From: Planctomycetota bacterium
GTDB lineage: Bacteria; Planctomycetota; MHYJ01; JACQXL01; JAVHLO01
Length of the DNA stretch: 5,288 nucleotides
Direction: 5' to 3'
Assembly: GCA_031082105.1 (NCBI GenBank)
Contig: JAVHLO010000113.1
Coordinates: 1 to 5,288, forward strand
Made by a program: the position numbers and the translations under genes. Below the pieces are notes generated by a model. That model was not told the DNA's origin, ran no database searches, and saw nothing but the letters and a program-made list of their open reading frames with translations. This document shows, piece after piece, positions 1-5,288 of the stretch; position 1 is the first letter of the stretch, and every line of letters starts with the position of its first letter.

Positions 1-1761
1 ATGCTTGAGCCTGCGGGATCGTCTCGCTTCCGAGCCGAGACGTTCCTGCAGCAGCCTCCGGTTCGAAAGGCCGGTCAGCGGGTCAGTCACCGCGAGCGCA
101 AGTGTCTGCTGGTAGAGCCGCGCATTGTCTATGGCGAACGCGATCTGCATCGCGAACAGCTCGAGCAGGGCCACGTCGCGCTCGGCGAACGCGTTGACCT
201 CCTTGCTTTCGAGGTTGAGCACGCCGAGCAGCTCGTCGCCATGCATCAGCGGGATCGCGAGCTCGGAGCGGGCATCGGGCAGGCCGCGCACGTAGGAAGG
301 GAACTTCCGGACGTCGCCGATGTTCAGGGTCTTGCCCGTATGAGCCGCAAGGCCCGTTACGCCCTCCTCGCCGATCCGCACGCGCAGTTGGCCGGGCAGG
401 GCGGACGGGAACTCGCCGTGCTGGGCGGTCAGCACCAGCTCCGTCTTGTCCTCGGTCGTCAGCATGATGGCCGCGTTCGTGAACTTGAAGATGTTCGCGA
501 GTATCGCCAGGGCATCCTGGAGCAGGCTGTCGACCTCCCTCACCGACCCGATCGCGCTGCCGACCTTGACGAGTGAAGTGGTGCTCGCCAGCTCGGACTG
601 CGCGTCCTGGTAGAGTTGCGCATTGCTTATTGCGATGGCGATCTGGTTCGCGAACTGGTCGAGCAGCTTCACGTCCTCATCGGCGAACGCGTTCTTGCGT
701 TCGCTCTCGACATCGAGCACGCCGATGACGCGCTCCTTGAGCCGGATCGGCACGGCCACCTCGGATTTTGCCCGGGTGCCAACGTCGAAATATGGGCCCG
801 TGTAGGAGTCGAGATCGGGGATGAGCGCGAAATTGCCCGAGTAAGCGACGGTGCCGGCGATGCCGCCGCCGGGCACGATCGGTATGCGGACATCCGCAAA
901 ATCGGCATTGCTGTAGCCCACATGTGCGCGGATGCTCAGCTCGCTTTCGTTCTTGTCCGCAAGCAGGATCATCGCCTTCCTGTAGCCGAACGTCTCTCGG
1001 ATGATCGTGACTATCCTGTTCAACAGGGTGGGCATGTCGAGGACCGAATTGACCACCGCGGCAACCTCGGACAACGCGTGCAGTTCGGCCAGTTTATTGT
1101 TCACCTGTTGGTAGGTCAAGGTGTTCTCTATCGCCTTCTCGGCGAGGTTGGCGACGACCTCGCTGACGGTGATGTACTTCGGGTCCGGCGCGTGGCCTTC
1201 GAGCGAGGAGTACAACGAGATGACGCCGATGAGCCTCTTTCCGGACGAAAGGAGCGGAAGCAGAAGCAGGTCTCCCGTGTGTGCGAGCTTGCGCCGGGCC
1301 GTCGAGATGCGCCGGGTCTTTCTTGTCCCGCCCCTGGAGGCGGAGACATGCGTTGCCCGTGTCGGTGCCGGATCGGGAATCTCGAGCGCGGGAAAGGCCT
1401 CGAAGCTCCTCTCCGCACTCTCCCCGTTGGTGGTACGCGGTGTGTCGGCTTGTCCTGCTCGCTTGTGAGGAAAGTAGTAGGAGCGTGAGATCTGGTGCCT
1501 GGCCTTCAGCAAACGCAGAATGTGGCGCACCGGGACTTGCTCGCGCGCCAGCGGGCGCGAGCCGGAGATGTCCAGCCCGGCCAGGGCCTTCCGCTCGAGG
1601 AACTGGCCGTCCTTGTCGGCCAGGCTGACGACGACCGTCCTGAACCCGATCTCTGTCTGGAGTATCTCCGCAAACCGGCCGAGCAGCTCGGCGAGCGAGA
1701 CATCGAGCCGGAGGAGGTTTCCGATTTCGTCAAGTATCTTCAGTTCTCTGTACTGTGCCAT
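1..1761 (-). CDS. Multi-GAF sensor protein entering a GGDEF domain (probable diguanylate cyclase), 3' end outside the window
   Basis: The frame is open for 587 codons and runs off the window at base 1. It begins MAQYRELKILDEIGNLL. A first GAF-type unit spans about residues 17-215, with the signature ISRSYYFPHKR (91-101) and the strand pattern LLLLPLLSSGKRLIGVISLY (165-184). A second GAF spans about 236-385 (VPGGGIAGTVAYSG, then KSEVAVPIRLKERVIGVLDVES). A third spans about 405-550 (IGEEGVTGLAAHTGKTLNI, then RSELAIPLMHGDELLGVLNL). Short helical linkers ending in IENTLTYQQ, ISNAQLYQD and IDNARLYQQ join the units. Residues 559-570, DPLTGLSNRRLL, are the classic start of a GGDEF domain, so c-di-GMP synthesis is the likely output, but the GG(D/E)EF active site lies outside the window. 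No signal peptide or membrane helix is visible, so the protein should be a cytosolic sensor of small ligands or redox state. The first GAF contains a basic, low-complexity insert (about 100-162). ATG at 1761 was chosen although it lacks a good ribosome-binding site; the frame stays open upstream, with GTG at 1788 as an alternative. Confidence 0.93.
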   Translation of the reverse strand, partial: MAQYRELKILDEIGNLLRLDVSLAELLGRFAEILQTEIGFRTVVVSLADKDGQFLERKALAGLDISGSRPLAREQVPVRHILRLLKARHQISRSYYFPHKRAGQADTPRTTNGESAERSFEAFPALEIPDPAPTRATHVSASRGGTRKTRRISTARRKLAHTGDLLLLPLLSSGKRLIGVISLYSSLEGHAPDPKYITVSEVVANLAEKAIENTLTYQQVNNKLAELHALSEVAAVVNSVLDMPTLLNRIVTIIRETFGYRKAMILLADKNESELSIRAHVGYSNADFADVRIPIVPGGGIAGTVAYSGNFALIPDLDSYTGPYFDVGTRAKSEVAVPIRLKERVIGVLDVESERKNAFADEDVKLLDQFANQIAIAISNAQLYQDAQSELASTTSLVKVGSAIGSVREVDSLLQDALAILANIFKFTNAAIMLTTEDKTELVLTAQHGEFPSALPGQLRVRIGEEGVTGLAAHTGKTLNIGDVRKFPSYVRGLPDARSELAIPLMHGDELLGVLNLESKEVNAFAERDVALLELFAMQIAFAIDNARLYQQTLALAVTDPLTGLSNRRLLQERLGSEARRSRRLKH

Positions 1762-1880
1762 CTTATTCAGCCGGGTGTCGTAAAACACCGTTGGCGACAA
1801 CAGAGCGCGCCGTTCGCGGAGCGCGTCGGGAATGAAACCACCCTTACCCCTGGAGCGGCTCTGATGCCCACGACAAAGCC
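1762..1880 (-). promoter_or_regulatory. Structured 5' leader of the GAF/GGDEF gene
   Basis: This is the predicted untranslated leader between the promoter and ATG 1761. Three inverted repeats can be paired by eye on the minus strand. The first is a 7-bp stem, GGCTTTG with CAGAGCC (one G-U pair), at the very 5' end (1880-1857, 10-nt loop). The second is a CGCGC/GCGCG stem around 1808-1827. The third is a 5-bp stem, GGTGT with ACACC (1789-1774, TTTACG loop), ending 12 nt before the start codon. No Shine-Dalgarno sequence stands in the usual position. I compared the leader with the c-di-GMP riboswitch consensus as I remember it and saw no match. The hairpins could protect the 5' end or modulate initiation, but that is inference. 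Confidence 0.4.
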
Positions 1881-1884
1881 TCGT

Positions 1885-1913
1885 ATTATACCAGATTCTG
1901 GGCCGATTGTCCA
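1885..1913 (-). promoter_or_regulatory. Sigma-70-type promoter of the GAF/GGDEF gene
   Basis: Read on the minus strand, TGGACA (1913-1908; 5 of 6 consensus -35 bases) is followed by a 17-bp spacer and a perfect TATAAT (1890-1885). A TG one base before the -10 box makes it an extended -10 element. Transcription should start near 1878-1880, leaving a leader of about 117 nt before ATG 1761. This is the only near-consensus promoter I found in the window, and its place directly ahead of the sensor gene supports independent transcription of that gene. Confidence 0.8.
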
Positions 1914-1961
1914 GAAAAGGAGTGGTGGTTCGTAGCGGCAAGTCCCCCTTGGCAGAGGGGC

Positions 1962-1977
1962 CCCGACTGCGGTCGGG
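1962..1977. repeat. Small palindrome with a TGCG loop
   Basis: CCCGAC pairs perfectly with GTCGGG around a TGCG loop. The cap (C, TGCG, G) is the same as in the hairpin within the 29-bp repeats although the stem sequence differs, which suggests that both belong to one family of palindromic units. It could form a cruciform in DNA or a hairpin in read-through RNA. Confidence 0.6.
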
Positions 1978-1990
1978 ATCGCGGCTGCGG

Positions 1991-2017
1991 CCTTGAGATT
2001 CAGGGGGTTGTTTTTTT
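1991..2017 (+). terminator. Terminator-like hairpin plus T run (+ strand)
   Basis: CCTTGA (1991-1996) pairs with TCAGGG (2000-2005) with one G-T pair and a 3-nt loop. After five bases (GGTTG) comes a run of seven T (2011-2017). The shape resembles an intrinsic terminator for + strand transcription, but no gene on the + strand would use it. It could stop antisense transcription into the HEAT gene, or simply be part of the repeat material here. Confidence 0.25.
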
Positions 2018-2018
2018 G

Positions 2019-2049
2019 GGCGGCCCAGGCCGGGATTGGGGCTGCCGCC
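2019..2049. repeat. GC-rich inverted repeat
   Basis: GGCGGC (2019-2024) pairs with GCCGCC (2044-2049). CCA (2025-2027) can pair with TGG (2037-2039), leaving a 4-base bulge. On the minus strand this palindrome directly follows the degenerate part of the 29-bp repeat copy, in the same relative place as the much larger palindrome beside the other copy at 3421-3498. Confidence 0.45.
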
Positions 2050-2065
2050 TGAGGTTGCAGAAGGG

Positions 2066-2094
2066 AAGGTCAAAGCTGCGGCTTTGACGCTCCA
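2066..2094. repeat. 29-bp intergenic repeat, copy A, with internal hairpin
   Basis: These 29 bases are identical to 3534-3562 and in the same orientation. The core is a perfect 8-bp palindrome, GTCAAAGC (2069-2076) and GCTTTGAC (2081-2088), around TGCG. In the sense of the genes the repeat starts 42 bases after the HEAT gene's stop codon. Similarity to the other copy continues in degenerate form over 2042-2100. The hairpin could help to end or stabilise the HEAT transcript, but only a short, C-interrupted T-rich stretch follows it, so it is not a textbook intrinsic terminator. Confidence 0.8.
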
Positions 2095-2136
2095 GAGCAT
2101 GAGATTGAGCTGGCCGCTCTGAGGGGCCGGAGACCG

Positions 2137-3363
2137 TCATTCCTTCCCGGCGGGGGCCGACTTCGCGGCCAGCCACTCGTTCCATTTCCGCCAGTCTTCG
2201 CCGAAATCCTCGCCGGTGATCTTCGCGAGGGATCGTGAGATGACGCGGCGTTCGATGACGGTCATGTACTCCTCGATGCGGATCACGCGCGTATCGAGCA
2301 CGGTGGCGGTATCCACCACGCCGGGCACGGGGTCCGCCGCGACCGCGCTGGCCGCGACCTGCATGTCGTAGTCCTTGACATACGCGGTCTGTTCGCCGAC
2401 GAAGATATGGCATCTCGGCCCGCCGCCCCAGACGATGCGCAGGTTGCGGACCAGGTACACGACGACCGTACCATCGCCGAACTCGCCGAGCGCGTCCGCC
2501 GCGTTCGTCCGCACAAAATTGCTCGTCGAACTCAATGCGTCAACGAGCAACGGAACGCTCGTCTTGGGCCCGACCTTCGCCACCGCGTTGAATGCGTTGT
2601 TACGCACCTGCCGGACCGGGTCGGTGAGCATCGTCTTCACGAGCGCCGGGACGGTCTTTTCGTTGCCGATCTCGGCCAGCTCGGCCGCCGCAAGCTCTCT
2701 CGTGGCCGCGTAGTTGCTCTTGAGCGCCTCGGTGAAGGGCGCGATCTTGTACTGTGGAGCGATGTTCTGGAGCTTCTCGAGCGCCGCCTCGCCGGTGGTC
2801 TTGTTCCTGCTCCGCGCATCGGCGATGAGCGACCTTGCCTGGGATTCCATCTTCGCCTTGTTCTTCTTCTCCGCGGCCTCGTCCTCGACGCGCTTCTTCT
2901 CGTCGGGCGTGACCCACCGCCCCTGGAAGAAAATGAAACCCTGGCGCTGCCAGACCTCGGATTCGGGGAGCCATTCGCCGCCGTACCAGATGTAACCGAG
3001 CGACTCGCGGGCGATCTCGTCGTCGCCGTTCGCCGCCAGGATTCGGCGCATCACTTCCTTCCTCTGCGCCTCGAGGCCCTGCTCGGCGCACCACCTGGCC
3101 AGCGCATGCAGACCCTCAATGTCGCCGGCCGGGATCGAGCTCAGCCGCTGTTCGTACTCGTCGTACTTGGTCGGCGCGTATTCAATGGATGCGACCTCAT
3201 CCATGGCCAGCGTGGCCTTGATGGTGCCTGTGTCGAGAACGACCTTGTTCCCGTCCACCTTCGCCTTTCCTTCGAAGGTCCTGCCGTCCTTCAGCCGGAT
3301 GATGTCTGCGGACACGAGCGTACCCAGACACAGGACAGCTGCCAGCGCGAGCGTAGGTCTCAT
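2137..3363 (-). CDS. Exported HEAT-repeat protein of unknown function, planctomycete-type architecture
   Basis: The protein has 408 residues. Residues 1-19 form a signal peptide (MRPTLALAAVLCLGTLVSA, likely cut after VSA; no lipobox), so it should act outside the cytoplasmic membrane. Residues 20-62 look like a small beta-rich, SH3/LSm-like domain (IIRLKDGRTFEGKAKVDG). A helical, TPR-like stretch (about 80-125, HALARWCAEQGL...ARESLGY) leads into Gly/Trp motifs GGEWLPESE (128-136) and GRWVTPDE (148-155). A charged, probably coiled-coil segment covers 155-185. About three HEAT repeats follow (about 215-305, e.g. AAAELAEIGNEKTVPALVKT and NAADALGEFGDG). The tail ends with ITGEDFGED (382-390) and two Trp. 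HEAT repeats usually bind other proteins; no catalytic motif is visible. ATG 3363 is preceded by GGAG at 9 nt; an in-frame TTG at 3378 would place extra residues before the signal peptide and is less likely. Confidence 0.9.
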   Translation of the reverse strand: MRPTLALAAVLCLGTLVSADIIRLKDGRTFEGKAKVDGNKVVLDTGTIKATLAMDEVASIEYAPTKYDEYEQRLSSIPAGDIEGLHALARWCAEQGLEAQRKEVMRRILAANGDDEIARESLGYIWYGGEWLPESEVWQRQGFIFFQGRWVTPDEKKRVEDEAAEKKNKAKMESQARSLIADARSRNKTTGEAALEKLQNIAPQYKIAPFTEALKSNYAATRELAAAELAEIGNEKTVPALVKTMLTDPVRQVRNNAFNAVAKVGPKTSVPLLVDALSSTSNFVRTNAADALGEFGDGTVVVYLVRNLRIVWGGGPRCHIFVGEQTAYVKDYDMQVAASAVAADPVPGVVDTATVLDTRVIRIEEYMTVIERRVISRSLAKITGEDFGEDWRKWNEWLAAKSAPAGKE

Positions 3364-3372
3364 CAATGGCCA

Positions 3373-3376
3373 CTCC
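3373..3376 (-). promoter_or_regulatory. Ribosome-binding site of the HEAT-repeat gene
   Basis: On the minus strand GGAG lies 9 nt before ATG 3363. It overlaps the alternative in-frame TTG (3378-3376), which has no such site at a proper distance. This decides the start in favour of ATG 3363, which also puts the signal peptide right at the N-terminus. Confidence 0.7.
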
Positions 3377-3420
3377 AATTCGATCCCGTCGGGCCCCAGA
3401 GCCCATCCTGGAACCCATCC

Positions 3421-3498
3421 GAGCCGCGACCGTCAGGGAGCGACCAACGGCTCGCTCTACTGGGGCGTCGTTCGGTCGCTCGCTGACACTCGCGGCTC
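3421..3498. repeat. 78-bp near-palindrome between the NuoF-like and HEAT genes
   Basis: The two arms pair almost throughout. GAGCCGCGA (3421-3429) pairs with TCGCGGCTC (3490-3498), followed by a 2x2 mismatch. GTCAG (3432-3436) pairs with CTGAC (3482/3483-3487 region), followed by a G/G mismatch. GAGCGACC (3438-3445) pairs with GGTCGCTC (3474-3481). AACG (3446-3449) pairs with CGTT (3469-3472) past a one-base bulge, leaving a loop of about 19 nt. That is about 26 base pairs in one hairpin. It encodes nothing convincing and lies 57 bp upstream of the HEAT start codon. It may be a miniature mobile or REP/BIME-like element, or an RNA structure in read-through transcripts. Confidence 0.8.
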
Positions 3499-3533
3499 AG
3501 TTTCTGCCACTTCGCGGTTCCAGAAAAGGCCCC

Positions 3534-3562
3534 AAGGTCAAAGCTGCGGCTTTGACGCTCCA
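3534..3562. repeat. 29-bp intergenic repeat, copy B, with internal hairpin
   Basis: This copy is identical to 2066-2094. The hairpin is GTCAAAGC (3537-3544), loop TGCG, GCTTTGAC (3549-3556). In the sense of the genes it begins 34 bases after the stop codon of the NuoF-like gene, a placement close to that of copy A behind the HEAT gene. Degenerate similarity extends over 3504-3568, and the 78-bp palindrome follows immediately. The run after the hairpin on the minus strand (CTTGGGGCCTTTTCTGG) has only a short T tract, so transcription termination here is possible but weak. Confidence 0.8.
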
Positions 3563-3596
3563 AGACATCGTGACCCTTGTCCTTGCTGCATGGAAT

Positions 3597-5288
3597 TCAC
3601 GCGACCTGCACCGCATCGAACTTGCACACGGTCTTGCACGCTCCGCACTTGACGCATTTCTTCGTGTCGATCTCGTGCCGTTCCTTCTTCTTTCCAGCGA
3701 TGGCCTTCTCCGGGCACGCCTTCGCGCAGGCCATGCAGCCTGTGCATTCCTTGGAGATACTGTAGGTGATGAGCACCTTGCAGACCGCTGCGGGGCAGCG
3801 TTTGTTCTTGATATGCTCCATGTACTCGTCGCGGAAATATTGCAGCGTGGAAAGGACCGGGTTCGCCGCAGTCTGGCCGAGCCCGCACATGGTCGTGTCC
3901 TTCACCACGCGCGCAAGCTCCTCGAGCAAATCCACCTGCTCGAGCGTCCCCTTACCCTTCGAGATGTCGTCGAGGATCTCCCACATGCGCTGCGTGCCTT
4001 TGCGGCACGTGTAGCACTTCCCGCAGGATTCATCCTTGAGGAAGTTCATGAAGTACTTCGCGACGTCGACCATGCAGGTGTTCTCGTCCATTACGATCAT
4101 GCCGCCGGAACCCATGATCGATCCGGCCTGAGTCAGGCTTTCATAGTCGATCGGGAGGTCGAACTTGCGCGCGGGGATGCAGCCGCCCGAGGGGCCGCCC
4201 GTCTGGACGGCCTTGATCTTCGCCTTGCCCACGGCCCCGCCGCCGATCTCGTCGACTATCTTGCCGATGCTCATTCCCATGGGGACTTCGACGAGGCCAG
4301 TGTTCCTGATCTTACCGACGAGGCTGAATATCTTCGTGCCCGAGTTGCCCTTCTTTCCGACCCTGGCGAATCCGCTCGCCCCACTGTTGATAATGAGCGG
4401 GACATTCGCCCACGTCTCGACGTTATTTATGGCGGTCGGTTTCCCGTCGATCCCCTTCTGGACCGGGAACGGCGGGCGTTGTCGCGGCTCGCCCATCTTG
4501 CCCTCGATGGACTTGATCAATGCGGTCTCCTCACCGCACACGAACGCGCCGGCGCCCTTGACCAGGCTCAGATCGAACGAGAACCCCGTGCCGAGGATGT
4601 TGTCGCCGAGCAAGCCGAGCTCGCGGGCCTGTCTGAGTGCGATGATGAGGTGTTTGATCGCGAGGGGGTATTCCGCGCGCACGTAGAGAACGCCCGCGGT
4701 CGCACCGGTCGCGTACGCGCCGATGAGCATGCCCTCCATGATGCTGTGCGGATTGCCCTCCAGCACGGTACGGTTCATGTACGCCCCGGGGTCGCCCTCG
4801 TCCGCGTTGCACACGAGGAACTTGCCGTCCTTGCCAGGCGCCTTCGCCAGGAACTCCCACTTGAGCCCGGTCGGGAAACCCGCACCACCCCGGCCGCGAA
4901 GGCCGGAGCTCTTCACTTCCTCGATGATCCACTTCGGATCGCGCTTCTCGAGCACCCTGGCCAGCGCGGAATAGCCGCCGCTCTCGATGTAGTTGTAGAT
5001 CCGGATCGGGTCGACCTTCTCCTGCCTCGAGAGCAGTGTGCGGGTTTGATCGCGGAAGAACGGGATGTCGTCCTGCCTCTCGATACGCGCACCGGTCTTC
5101 GGATCGACAAAGAGCAGGTCCTCAATCACCTCGTCGATGGCCACAGCCCCGATGATGCGAACCATGTCCTTGGTTGCGAGCTTGGGATAGAATGTCCCGC
5201 GCGGCTCCACGAGGACGGAAGGCTCCATCTGACAGAAGCCATGGCACCCCGTGATGCGCAAGTCGACCTTCTCCGCCATTTCCCTTTC
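3597..5288 (-). CDS. nuoF: NuoF/HndC-type NADH-binding FMN and iron-sulfur subunit, 5' end outside the window
   Basis: This is the NADH dehydrogenase subunit of a complex I-like or NAD(P)-linked hydrogenase/bifurcating complex: it takes electrons from or to NAD(P)H through FMN and passes them along Fe-S clusters in the cytoplasm. Numbered from the Met at 5279: part of an N-terminal thioredoxin-like [2Fe-2S] domain (GCHGFC, C12 and C16); the nucleotide/FMN motifs GRGGAGFPTG (129-138), NADEGDPGAY (158-167) and GAGAFVCGEE (242-251); the N3-type [4Fe-4S] ligands C419, C422, C425 and C465; and a C-terminal two-cluster ferredoxin domain, CTGCMACAKACP (512-523) and CVKCGACKTVC (542-552). This build fits HndC/HydB-type subunits better than respiratory NuoF, which lacks the added end domains. 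The frame has no stop up to base 5288, and the family's first pair of [2Fe-2S] cysteines is missing, so the Met at 5279 is probably internal. All catalytic motifs are intact. HydA/HndD- and HndA-type partners would be expected nearby, but none is in view. Confidence 0.95.
   Translation of the reverse strand, partial: EREMAEKVDLRITGCHGFCQMEPSVLVEPRGTFYPKLATKDMVRIIGAVAIDEVIEDLLFVDPKTGARIERQDDIPFFRDQTRTLLSRQEKVDPIRIYNYIESGGYSALARVLEKRDPKWIIEEVKSSGLRGRGGAGFPTGLKWEFLAKAPGKDGKFLVCNADEGDPGAYMNRTVLEGNPHSIMEGMLIGAYATGATAGVLYVRAEYPLAIKHLIIALRQARELGLLGDNILGTGFSFDLSLVKGAGAFVCGEETALIKSIEGKMGEPRQRPPFPVQKGIDGKPTAINNVETWANVPLIINSGASGFARVGKKGNSGTKIFSLVGKIRNTGLVEVPMGMSIGKIVDEIGGGAVGKAKIKAVQTGGPSGGCIPARKFDLPIDYESLTQAGSIMGSGGMIVMDENTCMVDVAKYFMNFLKDESCGKCYTCRKGTQRMWEILDDISKGKGTLEQVDLLEELARVVKDTTMCGLGQTAANPVLSTLQYFRDEYMEHIKNKRCPAAVCKVLITYSISKECTGCMACAKACPEKAIAGKKKERHEIDTKKCVKCGACKTVCKFDAVQVA

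Larger units (their letters stand above)
1914..2136. other. Non-coding, hairpin-dense spacer between the HEAT gene and the sensor promoter
   Basis: No credible gene lies here; open frames across it are extensions of the neighbouring gene frames. It contains, in + order, a 5-bp stem CCCCT/AGGGG (1945-1960), CCCGAC-TGCG-GTCGGG (1962-1977), a small GGC-TGCG-GCC (1983-1992), CCTTGA-GAT-TCAGGG followed by a T run (1991-2017), a GGCGGC/GCCGCC stem (2019-2049) and the 29-bp repeat with its own hairpin (2066-2094). Such a string of unrelated stems in about 150 bp is not expected of an ordinary spacer. It looks like stacked palindromic repeat modules inserted downstream of the HEAT gene. Confidence 0.7.

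Noticed and set aside
616..1488. Long + strand open frame opposite the GAF gene (also 1-576 and 1495-1935)
   Set aside because: The minus strand frame encodes clear GAF domains and a GGDEF start across the same bases. The + frames give compositionally odd sequence with no recognisable domain, as expected for antisense frames in GC-rich DNA.
1762..1880. Possible c-di-GMP riboswitch in the leader of the GGDEF gene
   Set aside because: The leader does not show the conserved GEMM-type core as I know it, and the visible stems do not form its arrangement.
1944..2094. CRISPR array
   Set aside because: The hairpin units differ in sequence and spacing, only one exact 29-bp repeat occurs in this gap, there are no regular spacers, and no cas gene is present.
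3383..3420. Possible G-quadruplex on the minus strand before the HEAT gene
   Set aside because: There are four G tracts, but the loops are long and one contains CCC, which would rather pair with a neighbouring G tract as an ordinary hairpin.
2407..3486. 359-codon + strand open frame opposite the HEAT gene
   Set aside because: It mirrors the HEAT gene's codon pattern, has no domain or ribosome-binding support, and runs into the intergenic palindrome.
3363..3563. Short minus strand frame through the repeats (66 codons), sharing the peptide ERQSRSFDL with another frame near 2080
   Set aside because: The shared peptide comes only from translating the 29-bp repeat. There is no ribosome-binding site or domain, and the sequence is dominated by palindromic DNA.

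Overview
The window is GC-rich bacterial DNA in which all three protein genes are read from the minus strand. In transcription order (high to low coordinates) they are a NuoF/HndC-type NADH-binding flavoprotein with extra ferredoxin clusters (3597-5288, cut off at its 5' end by the window edge), an exported HEAT-repeat protein of unassigned function (2137-3363), and a multi-GAF sensor protein that enters a GGDEF domain just as the window ends (1-1761, cut off at its 3' end).

Organism: the HEAT protein combines a signal peptide, a small beta-rich domain, Gly/Trp 'GGEW...GRWVTPDE' motifs, HEAT repeats and a C-terminal 'ITGEDFGED..KW' signature. I associate this build mainly with Planctomycetota and neighbouring phyla. 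The NuoF-like subunit with a C-terminal 2x[4Fe-4S] domain is typical of NAD(P)-linked [FeFe] hydrogenases and related electron-bifurcating complexes in anaerobes. An anaerobic or facultative planctomycete-like bacterium is the best guess; it is an inference from protein character and not a measured placement.

Layout: the 233-bp gap between the NuoF-like gene and the HEAT gene, and the 375-bp gap between the HEAT gene and the GAF gene, hold no credible gene but are rich in inverted repeats. Both carry the same 29-bp sequence in the same orientation, 34-42 bp past the preceding stop codon, inside a longer degenerate match of about 60 bp. The first gap also holds a 78-bp near-palindrome. The second holds a chain of hairpins, several capped by the same TGCG loop, followed by a near-consensus sigma-70-type promoter (TGGACA, 17 bp, TATAAT with an extended -10) that drives the GAF gene through a leader of about 117 nt.

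How the genes relate: the strong promoter in front of the GAF gene and the hairpins after each upstream gene suggest three separately controlled units and not one tight operon. The NuoF-like gene probably belongs to a redox-complex operon that starts upstream of the window. No functional link between the redox subunit, the exported HEAT protein and the signalling protein can be shown from this sequence. The most unusual content is the intergenic repeat family. The proteins are of recognisable types, although the HEAT protein has no known role.
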